DNA of 64,000 bases from Cymodocea nodosa (lineage: Eukaryota; Streptophyta; Magnoliopsida; Alismatales; Cymodoceaceae). A program made the position numbers and the translations under genes. The stretch lies in contig CM072340.1 of the NCBI GenBank assembly GCA_036874045.1, forward strand, positions 5,471,001 through 5,535,000, read 5' to 3'. The notes beneath the pieces were generated by a model that saw only the letters and a list, made by a program, of their open reading frames with translations, did not search any database and was not told the DNA's origin. Shown piece after piece: positions 56,179-64,000 of this stretch. Positions within the stretch are counted from its first letter, which is position 1. Every line of letters begins with the position of its first letter.

Positions 56179-58064
56179 ACACTTAAACTTTGCTAGTCCT
56201 CTGGCAAAATTTAGAGAAGAAAATATTAAGGAACCCCTTGAAACAGATAAACACAATAAAGAAAATTAAGGCAAATTAAATTCTCACCAAGTAATGCAAC
56301 AATACTTATAGATAATCTCCGCTCACAAGCTGAGTTCCTATAATGGTGAGGAATTTAGAATGGACATCTAATGCCAACCTAAGGAAAATAAGTTTTTAAG
56401 ATACTATTAAGTGCAAAGTGCTTAGACCCATAATCAATAGCATCTAGGTTCATCTCACTTAATCCAAGAATACATGAAGGTTTCTTTAGGCTTCTATCCT
56501 CTAGTACATTGCCCCTTTATTTTCACTTGAGTTTTTTTTTTTTTTTTGTGAAACCTCTCTTTTCTCACATCCTAGCACTACCCTTAGGATACCTCCCATA
56601 AAGGGTTTACATGTGAAGACTAAGAGGTTACTTAGCCTTCGTCCCTAGCAACCTTATGAGAACGGGTATCAAACCTTATTCCCAAATTCATATATCTACC
56701 CTTCTCATGGGACAACCTATTGGAAGGATTTCCTAAGCCACTCCTCAAGATTCATGTCATAAGAAGAGTCCTCTAGATACCACATGATTAAGAGTCTAGT
56801 GCAAGAATGTGTATATGTTATAAGTAAGAAACTATGGTTGGCATCTCAAATGCATATTCCTATCCTCACCTTAAAGATAAGCTCAGCTCTAAGTGTAAGA
56901 CATCATAAGGAAAAAACATTACTGAGGAAAATTCAACATGCCACAAAAAGAAATTAAGTTCAAATGAAAACAAAGCTAAAACTAATAAAGAATTAATGAT
57001 CTTAACCTTAAGAGCATACAATGGAGATTGAGTAGCATGCTAGTAAGGCTAAGATGCAATAATTCAAAATCAAAATTAAACTAACAAAGCTATTTCCTAA
57101 AAAAAATTGACATGCAAGTTCTTATCATGGATACACCTAAAACATGGTGGCATGCAACATATAGAACGAATTTTCAAACTTACCACCAACCTGCTTGTGA
57201 AAGAAACTTACATTTGGAAAATTTTCAATTTCATTGCTGTTGTATGCATCCTAAAACATTTTTTTACTTTCTCCTCCCCCTCGCACTTAGTTCCTACATT
57301 GTCCTCAATGTAGAAAGGATTGTTTCAACAATAAGAATAAGTAAAAAAATGTTAGTGCATACCTGTTGTGCACTGCTCTTCAAGTGGTGTAGATAAAATG
57401 TATTTAACTCTAATTATGGTTGAACATCAATTTGTCAAACAAACACATGATATCATGATAAAGTCTTTCAACCCATTCTACACCCTTCAAGTATTTGAAA
57501 ATCATGCATCTAACTACTTTCAAATATATCATCAAATTCTATTCTTTAAAATTAAACATCTCAAGCATGAAATAAAATAAGTCTCTTATCAAATAAGCCG
57601 AGCATAAGTTGTGGAGATAAAATGTTGCCTCTAGCTATCTTGTTGATTGCAAGTGATTCTTCTCTTTACTTTTCTCCTGAAGTTGTCTCCACTTGGTTGA
57701 CACGTGGATTTGTGATAGCTTGGCTTGGAATGGTTCCTTTCTCCCTACTTTTCATGCACTAAGACATTCACATCAGTTATGTAATTCAAGAGTATATGCA
57801 AGAGTTATTTACATGGTGAAATATCATCAAAGTATACAAGTACCATCATATATCATAAAATTTCAGCATGAATGGTTCACCATATAAATTCAAGATGACA
57901 TGAAACAACAAGGATAGATGCATGATAATAAGCATATAAAATTTTGACATGAACTTGCAATAATAAATTTTATTGTTAACTACTAACACACTAATACATA
58001 GAATGAAAAATTACTAAGAATTAAGAAAAGAAAAACTACATCTACAACTAAATACATACAAACA
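56179..58064 (-). other. non-coding 3' region of D with internal polypurine tract
   Basis: No coding region was recognised in 1.9 kb; the short frames near 57107-57580 (plus strand) are incidental. The internal PPT (plus-strand CTCCTCCCCCTCGCACTTAG, 57271-57290) is followed by ACATTGTCCTCAATGTAG. This word is also found at the same place in family A. Confidence 0.6.
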
Positions 58065-59510
58065 CTAATTATAATTAGGTTCCAACAACAAAGCACTCTC
58101 TCCATGATTGTAGGTTTTTCTAGGATAATATTCTTTAAGTCTTTGACCATTCACTACAGTTTTAAATCCTGTCTTACAATTTTCTATAGCTATAGCTCCA
58201 TGATTATATATATGTTTAATGATGGATGGTCCTGTCCATCTAGTCTTAAATTTTCCAAGGAACAAATGTAATCTAGAGTTATATAATAAAACTTCTTGTC
58301 CCTCATGAAAGTCCTTTCTTAGAATTTTCTTGTCATGGAATGCTTTTGCTCGTTCTTTTGCAATCTTTGCATTTTCATAAGCCTCTCTTCTTATTTCTTC
58401 CAGCTCATTGAGTTGATATTTTCTTACTTTTCCTACATCATCAACACACATGTTAAATGTTCTAATAGCCCATTCTGCTTTATGTTCTATTTCTATAGGT
58501 AAATGACATGCTTTCCCATAAACTACTCTAAATGGTGACATTCCCAACACAGTTTTATGGGCAGTCCTATAACCCCAAAGTGCATCATTAAGCTTTTCTG
58601 CCCAATCCTTCTTACTTGGTTTGATTACTTTTTCAAGCATGTGCTTGATTTGTCTATTGGATACCTCAACTTGCCCACTTGTTTGAGGATGATATGGTGT
58701 TGCTAACTTGTGAGTAACCCCATACTTCCTCAAAGCCATTTGAAATACTCTGTTGCAAAAGTGAGGTCCATTATCACTAATTATAGCTCTTGGAATACCA
58801 AATCTAGCAAAAATGTTAGATCTAAGAAAATCAACAACTTTAGCATCATTTCTCTTAGTTGGGATAGCTTCAATCCATTTAGAAACATAATCAACAGCCA
58901 ACAAAATATAAGAATAACCAAAAGAAATGGGAAATGGTCCCATGAAATCAATGCCCCAAACATCAAAAATTTCAACTTCAATGATAGGATTCAAAGGCAT
59001 CATATTTCGTTTGGAAATTTTTCCCATTCTTTGGCATCTATCACAATGTCTACAATGATCTTTAGAGTTTTTAATTAGAGAAGGCCAATAAAATCCACAT
59101 TCAAGAATTTTCAAAGAAGTTTTTCTATGGCTAAGATGACCTCCACAAGCATGATTATGACAAAAATTTAAGACATTAGCAATTTCATCTTCAGGAAGAC
59201 ATCTTCTTAAAATTTGATCAGAACCCATTTTATACAAATAAGGTTCCATCCAAACATAATGTTTAGCCATGTACCTCAATCTTTTCTTATCTGGTTTAGA
59301 TAAATCAGTTGGTATTAACCTTGTAGCAAGATAGTTAGCAATGTCTGCAAACCAAGGTAACTTACCAACTAGAAATAAACTCTCATCAGGAAACTTTTCA
59401 TTAATCACATTATTGCATGCTGGAATATTTTCTAATCTAGAGAGGCGATCAGCAACTAAATTTTCTTTTCCAACCTTATCTTTAATTTCTATGTTGAATT
59501 CTTGCAACAA
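58065..59510 (-). CDS. Ty3/gypsy integrase, C-terminal part of Pol (D)
   Basis: The 481-codon open frame continues the Pol frame of 59517-62528 after one TGA. Numbering from its first codon (TTG at 59510, not a true start), residues 1-30 are the RNase H end (VADRLSRLEN). Residues 118-159 form the HHCC zinc finger (HACGGHLSH; CRHCDRC). The catalytic triad is D188 (WGIDFMGPFP), D246 (ISDNGPH) and E282 (SGQVEVSN), spaced 35 residues apart between the last two. A GPF/Y-type module (LGKFKTRWTGPSIIKHIY) is at about 418-435. The protein inserts element DNA into chromosomes. All key residues seen are intact. It would be made only by readthrough of the stop or after internal initiation. Confidence 0.9.
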   Translation of the reverse strand: MLQEFNIEIKDKVGKENLVADRLSRLENIPACNNVINEKFPDESLFLVGKLPWFADIANYLATRLIPTDLSKPDKKRLRYMAKHYVWMEPYLYKMGSDQILRRCLPEDEIANVLNFCHNHACGGHLSHRKTSLKILECGFYWPSLIKNSKDHCRHCDRCQRMGKISKRNMMPLNPIIEVEIFDVWGIDFMGPFPISFGYSYILLAVDYVSKWIEAIPTKRNDAKVVDFLRSNIFARFGIPRAIISDNGPHFCNRVFQMALRKYGVTHKLATPYHPQTSGQVEVSNRQIKHMLEKVIKPSKKDWAEKLNDALWGYRTAHKTVLGMSPFRVVYGKACHLPIEIEHKAEWAIRTFNMCVDDVGKVRKYQLNELEEIRREAYENAKIAKERAKAFHDKKILRKDFHEGQEVLLYNSRLHLFLGKFKTRWTGPSIIKHIYNHGAIAIENCKTGFKTVVNGQRLKEYYPRKTYNHGESALLLEPNYN

Positions 59511-59516
59511 TAAAAC

Positions 59517-62500
59517 TCAACTAATTAATCTTGGTTTTGCATCTTTTTTACTCATCAAATGTTTAATAGCTGCATGATCAGTATGCACAATAACTTGATT
59601 GCAAACTAAATATGGTCTAAATTTATCTAGAGCAAAAACAACAGCAAGAAATTCTTTTTCTGTGGTAGTATAATTTACTTGAGCTTCATTCAAAGTTTTA
59701 CTAGCATAGCATATGACATGATGTTTCTTATCAATTATTTGCCCAAGTACTGCACCTACTGCATAATTGGAGGCATCACACATAATTTCAAAAGGATAAT
59801 CCCATATTGGGGCATGAATTATAGGAGGAGATGTTAATGCATGCTTAAGTTGATTAAAGGTAGTAAGACAATGTTCATCAAAAATAAACTCAGAATCTTT
59901 TGCAAGTAAATTAGTTATAGGTCTTGTTATCTTGCTAAAATCATGAATAAATCTACGATAAAAACCAGCATGTCCTAAAAAGCTTCTAACCTCCTTAACA
60001 GATTTAGGTGGCTGCAAATGAGATATAACATCAATTTTTGCCTTATCCACCTCAATCCCTCTATTAGATATCACATGCCCAAGAACTATGCCTTCATTCA
60101 CCATGAAATGGCACTTTTCGCAATTTAAAATAAAATTCTTTTCAACACATCTTTGCAAAACCATATCTAAATGATGTAAACAAATATCAAAATTTTTGCA
60201 AAAAATAGAAAAGTCATCCATGAAAATTTCTAAAAATTTTTCATTCATATCATAAAAAATTCCTGCCATGCATCTTTGAAATGTTGCAGGCGCATTACAT
60301 AAACCGAAAGGCATACGCCTAAAAGCATAGGTTCTGCTTGGACAAGTAAAAGTAGTCTTTTCTTGATCCTCAGAGATTATGGGTATTTGATTGTACCCAG
60401 AGTATCCATTAAGAAAACAATAAAATTCATGTCCAGCTAACCTTTCTAGCATTTGATCAACAAATGGCAATGAGAAATGATCTTTACGAGTTGTAGAATT
60501 CAATTTACAATAATCAATACATACCCTCCAACTAGTTTTTATTCTAGTAGGCACTAACTCATGATCTTGATTTTCAACTACTGTAAAGCCCGATTTCTTA
60601 GGTACTACATGCACAGGGCTTACCCACCTACTATCACTAATAGGGTATATAATGCCATTGTCAAGCCATTTAACTATCTCCTTCTTTACCACCTCACTCA
60701 TTTGGGGATTTAATCTACGTTGAGGTTCTCTAAAGGCATAGTTCTCATCTTCTAGGATAATTCGATGTTGAACTATAGTGGGACCAACTCCTACAATGTC
60801 ACTCAATTGCCAATCAAGAGCTCTCTTGTTTTTACTTAATATCTTCATTAATTTTTCTTCTTGGTTTGGGATTAAGTTTGCTCCAATTATAACAGGATAT
60901 TCATTTTGCTTATCTATAAATGCATATTTCAGATTTTGTGGGAGTGCTTTTAATTTATTCCTTTCCTTAACTTCTAAAATCAAGTCATTATTCATTTCAT
61001 GCTCACCACTATTCTCTTGTAACGATGTCTTGTGTTCTAGATTATCTTCAACGTCTAGAAAGCAAATTTCAGCACTAAGTTCTTCCTCATTACTACTATT
61101 TTCGACTTCTTCAAATAATTCAGAAATGCTTACACTAATGTTGTCATCTACTTGATGGTTTATAGTCCTATCTCTTTTAAAAATGTTCAATGATATCACC
61201 TTATTGTTAAAGGAGATTGACATTTTACCATTTCTGCAATTAATGTGGGCATTAATAGTTGCTAAGAATGGTCTCCCTAGGATCAAAGTAGATTCATTTG
61301 GTTCACAAGTTGGTGTATTGGTTTCTAAAATGATAAAGTCGGCTGGGTATATAAAATCTTCAATTTGAATTAAGACATCTTCTACAATACCCATAGGACT
61401 CCTATATGATCTATCAGCTAGTTTAATTAGTGTTCTAGTTTTCTTAATTCCTGTGATTCCCAATTGTTCATATAAGTGTTTAGGCATTACGTTAACTCCT
61501 ACACCAAGATCTAATAATGCTTTTTCAATTAAAACATTCCCTATTAAGCAAGTTATTAGAGGAACACCAAGATCATTGAATTTTTTAGCTAAACTATCAA
61601 GCAACATTGAACTACTTAACTCGATTAAATAAACTTGCTTACTTAATTTTTTTCTTGGCTTCCTATGCTTGGTACAAAGGTTTTTAAGCACCCTCCCATA
61701 TTCTGGAATTTTTCTAATTAATTCTAACATAGGCATATTAACATTGATTTTCTCAAATATGGTTCTTATAGCTTCATTTTCCTCATTTTCTTTGTTGTTG
61801 TCAAGCCGACTAGGAAATGGTGGTTTGTTGTTCATATTTTCAGATGTTTCTTCTTTCTTTTTATCCATTTCTAAGTCTATAACAGGGTTTTCTTCAATTA
61901 ATTCTTCATTAGTTTCATCCATTAGACATTTTTCAAGTTCAACTCCTTCATGTTCTAGTTCTACATCTTTATGTTCATCTCTTGTCAACATATTTTCTTC
62001 CTTTTCATCTACGTTTTCTTCACTTTGTTTTTCTTCACTTTCATGTTCTAATATGTTTCTTTCTATGGTTTTTCTAGATCTTAAGATTAAATTCACGTTT
62101 TCATCTACATTAGAGTCTTCTTCATCATCTATGACAATTACACCTTCTTTTTGTTGTAGGAGCTTAGTGGCAACATAATAGCTATCTCCTAACTCTATGA
62201 TTCTCTCTATATTCCTCATTGACTCTTCTATAGAACTACTACTAACATGAGAGCAATCACAAACATCATTTCTTTCATCAATATGAGATTTATGCATATC
62301 AAAATCGTAAGAAAATTCACTAGCATCATGCAAGACATATTCATCACTAACATGAGTTGTTTCTTCTACCGATTGAATTTTTATATTAAATAACTTGCTG
62401 GTACATATGCTTTCATCATGACCTTTTACATGGCAATAAGAACAAGCACTTTCAGATAAAAAATCATTTATAAACTTAAAAGGATCATCATGATGAAAAT

Positions 62501-62528
62501 TTGACATACTTGCAAGAAATTTAAGCAA
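59517..62528 (-). CDS. zinc knuckle, protease, RT and RNase H of Ty3/gypsy Pol (D)
   Basis: 1003-residue frame, ATG at 62528, stop TGA at 59517-59519. CCHC knuckle: C29, C32, H37, C42 (CSYCHVKGHDESIC). Acidic linker 90-260. Aspartic protease with D340-L-G (LLDLGVGVNVMP) and LILGRPFLA at 416-424. RT: FREPQRRLNPQMSEVVKKEI at about 599, motif A FLNGYSGYNQI where the catalytic Asp is Asn707, FGLCNAPATFQRCM, and FMDD at 769-772. RNase H: CDAS with D918, EKEFLAVVFAL and HTDHAAIKHL. The stop sits where Athila/Tat proteins usually read R-W-x-L-L-L-Q-E-F. Gag N-terminal sequence is absent, the ORF starting about 105 bp after the PBS. The D-to-N change and the TGA (from TGG) are both G-to-A changes. 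Confidence 0.92.
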   Translation of the reverse strand: MLKFLASMSNFHHDDPFKFINDFLSESACSYCHVKGHDESICTSKLFNIKIQSVEETTHVSDEYVLHDASEFSYDFDMHKSHIDERNDVCDCSHVSSSSIEESMRNIERIIELGDSYYVATKLLQQKEGVIVIDDEEDSNVDENVNLILRSRKTIERNILEHESEEKQSEENVDEKEENMLTRDEHKDVELEHEGVELEKCLMDETNEELIEENPVIDLEMDKKKEETSENMNNKPPFPSRLDNNKENEENEAIRTIFEKINVNMPMLELIRKIPEYGRVLKNLCTKHRKPRKKLSKQVYLIELSSSMLLDSLAKKFNDLGVPLITCLIGNVLIEKALLDLGVGVNVMPKHLYEQLGITGIKKTRTLIKLADRSYRSPMGIVEDVLIQIEDFIYPADFIILETNTPTCEPNESTLILGRPFLATINAHINCRNGKMSISFNNKVISLNIFKRDRTINHQVDDNISVSISELFEEVENSSNEEELSAEICFLDVEDNLEHKTSLQENSGEHEMNNDLILEVKERNKLKALPQNLKYAFIDKQNEYPVIIGANLIPNQEEKLMKILSKNKRALDWQLSDIVGVGPTIVQHRIILEDENYAFREPQRRLNPQMSEVVKKEIVKWLDNGIIYPISDSRWVSPVHVVPKKSGFTVVENQDHELVPTRIKTSWRVCIDYCKLNSTTRKDHFSLPFVDQMLERLAGHEFYCFLNGYSGYNQIPIISEDQEKTTFTCPSRTYAFRRMPFGLCNAPATFQRCMAGIFYDMNEKFLEIFMDDFSIFCKNFDICLHHLDMVLQRCVEKNFILNCEKCHFMVNEGIVLGHVISNRGIEVDKAKIDVISHLQPPKSVKEVRSFLGHAGFYRRFIHDFSKITRPITNLLAKDSEFIFDEHCLTTFNQLKHALTSPPIIHAPIWDYPFEIMCDASNYAVGAVLGQIIDKKHHVICYASKTLNEAQVNYTTTEKEFLAVVFALDKFRPYLVCNQVIVHTDHAAIKHLMSKKDAKPRLIS

Positions 62529-62632
62529 TAAAATTCACAACTAAGCACAAGAAAGATATATTTATGAAAATTTATCAAACAACCAAGTAAGAACTTCAAA
62601 TATGGTAAAAATAAACTAAGCGAAATTGCCAA

Positions 62633-62650
62633 TCCCCGGCAACGGTGCCA
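62633..62650 (-). promoter_or_regulatory. primer-binding site of D (tRNA-Asp)
   Basis: Plus-strand tccccggcaacggtgcca is the complement of TGGCACCGTTGCCGGGGA, one base away from the tRNA-Asp consensus. A 6-bp spacer separates it from the 5' LTR. Confidence 0.9.
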
Positions 62651-62656
62651 AAAACT

Positions 62657-64000
62657 TGTTGAGCTATATTTTTAGCTCAAGCTTTACTGCAAGTGCACAG
62701 TTCTTTTGGTGTACATGGCAAATACAGGTCATTCTTCCACAAGGATTGTGTTTATGACTTAATCAACTATTACTCAACTTGTTCTTCAAGCTCTTAGTTA
62801 TACTTCAGTAAATTAATGACATGTGAATGTAGAATAATCAAAATTAACACAAGCTCACAAATCATGCAGTTTCAAGGCAATGTGTAGTGGAAAATGGTGA
62901 TGTAAATCAATTCCTTTACTTGTAAATCTATCAACTTATTCAATTATAACATGCACACAAGTTCCACATGATTTCATTAGTTATATCTATGCATAAAAAT
63001 TGAGGAAAGAAACATAAAATGCGAAGATTCAATAGGCTATGCTACTCTATTCTAATGTATACTAAATGCATGCAACTATGCTATTTGCTAATCTAGCTGA
63101 ACTATACTATACTGTTTGCATTAGAAATTCTTTTTGGAAATTGATTTGGACAAAATGTGATCAATATAAGGTATAACAAATTCAGCTAACTACTAAAATT
63201 AAAATTAACAACTAAGGTAAATGAGAGGTTCTTCATTAAGAAGAAATTCAACACAATATACTTCCAAATTCTTATACTCCTCTTCTTCTCCTTGAATCAA
63301 CACTTCACATTCATATGTGCCAAGTATACCATACATAGGTGTCAACCACTCTTGTGAAAGCCCTATGTATGGTCCCAACAAATCAAATGAATGTAAACTG
63401 AAATTAAGAGAACAATGCAGTAATTAAACTTGAACACATTTAATCCTACTAAGACATCATAAACAAGAAGTGTATCTCTACCAAACTCCTCTAGCTTTCC
63501 TCTACTACCAGAAAACAAACTTTCCAAGGGCTGTCACTACCTTGGTGAGCTTTGAAAATTTGTAGTAGAGGAACTTGCACAATGGAGCTTTACTAGAGAG
63601 CTTGGGAAGAGCTTTCACTCCCACAAGGATGCTCAGATGCTCAGCCGCGTCTCCACCTCTCGCACGCGTTGTCTCCTGGACGTAGATCTCTCGATCGCGG
63701 AACTCTTGATCGCAGGACTCTCCGTCACAGATATTTCTTCCGACTTTAAATGATTCTCTCCACCGGGCGAACGAATTCTCGCATGCGTTGTCTCCCGGAC
63801 GCACGTCTTCCGCGCGTACATCTTCCGCGCATGCTTTTCTCGCCCGATTCCACCAACTTCCAACATCGAGTGTATCACCCTCCAATGAGAATCCATAGAT
63901 CTAAGGGAGCCAATGAGGTGTTGGCATGTCCACTTCTTTAAAATTTAGTCCACCAACTTTGATTATTTACATCTTCTTTTTGTCTTTTGCAATAAGCTCC
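62657..64000 (-). repeat. 5' LTR of D, cut by the window edge
   Basis: Starts TGTTGAGCTATATTTTTAGC and continues collinear with the 3' LTR until the window ends. About 285 bp should remain outside. The CpG-rich block is at 63640-63860. A 126-codon open minus frame (63505-63885) corresponds to that in the other LTR. Confidence 0.9.

Larger units (their letters stand above)
54543..64000 (-). mobile_element. D: nearly intact Ty3/gypsy element (Athila/Tat-like)
   Basis: 3' LTR 54543-56171, PPT 56172-56178, non-coding 3' region, pol reading frame 58065-62528 with one in-frame stop, PBS 62633-62650, and 5' LTR from 62657 to beyond the window edge. It is minus oriented and inserted into the F-box gene of M2 (candidate duplication TTAAG, 54538-54542). 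The gag N-terminal region is not recognisable. Confidence 0.9.

Noticed and set aside
56172..58064. Envelope-like gene in the 3' region of D
   Set aside because: Some Athila elements have one, but no frame of useful length, signal peptide or membrane segment was found here.
58710..62178. Plus-strand open frames opposite the D pol gene
   Set aside because: These are antisense shadows of a long real coding frame on the minus strand.
59517..62528. Possible endogenous pararetrovirus (caulimovirid)
   Set aside because: Protease and RT alone could suggest this, but the same frame continues into an HHCC/D,D35E integrase, and LTRs, PBS and PPT are present. It is an LTR retrotransposon.
1..64000. 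tRNA or rRNA genes
   Set aside because: Words matching tRNA-Asp and initiator tRNA-Met 3' ends are primer-binding sites next to LTR edges. No cloverleaf or rRNA sequence was seen.

Overview
This window is plant nuclear repeat DNA, most likely from a eudicot (species not identifiable). It is AT-rich and built almost entirely of LTR retrotransposons inserted into one another. Ty3/gypsy-type elements have primer-binding sites (PBS) matching the 3' end of tRNA-Asp, Ty1/copia-type elements have PBS matching initiator tRNA-Met, and one Ty3 family carries F-box gene remnants. I found no ordinary single-copy host gene, no rRNA or tRNA gene and no CRISPR array.

Layout. An 805-bp stretch of apparently older DNA (27923-28727) sits between two telescoping nests. 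Left nest, read outward: element A0 (+, 13989-27922, 3' LTR intact), then A1 (-, 1480-13988), then copia element T (-, 391-1479), then N0 (+, 1-390, only its LTR end visible). Right nest, read outward: E1 (+, from 28728), M1 (-, from 39325), E2 (+, from 46445), M2 (-, from 50027) and D (-, from 54543). Each interrupts the one before it, so every right-hand half lies beyond the window. Smaller insertions sit inside these: copia solo LTRs with 5-bp target duplications (3043-4760, 16664-20904, 25705-27239), a copia wreck (5319-13742 containing 6280-12394), a lone 2.6-kb Ty3-type LTR (17591-20207) and a complete gag-only copia element (30746-37164, duplication CAAAC).

Family A (A0, A1, N0, E1, M1, E2, M2) is an Athila/Tat-like Ty3 family with LTRs of about 2 kb. 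Its 5' half codes for a gag zinc knuckle, an aspartic protease and the start of reverse transcriptase. Its 3' half holds, in order, an unrecognised Athila-associated ORF, a gag N-terminal-like ORF behind its own TATA box, an F-box/F-box-associated gene, an internal polypurine tract and the terminal polypurine tract. All copies are decayed. Family D (54543-64000) is the least damaged element: its zinc-knuckle/protease/RT/RNase H/integrase frame is broken by one in-frame TGA, and the first catalytic aspartate of RT is also changed to Asn.

The least expected signals are four. An F-box gene is carried in three copies of family A. Short hairpin modules (TAACT..CGA / TCG..AGTTA) and longer LTR segments are shared between Ty3-type and copia-type LTRs. 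The gag N-terminal region is displaced to the 3' half of family A behind a conserved TATA box. Some family A LTRs end in an embedded second primer-binding site. Element boundaries rest on TG..CA ends, PBS/PPT adjacency and target duplications read by eye. Lineage names come from motif recognition, not from a search.
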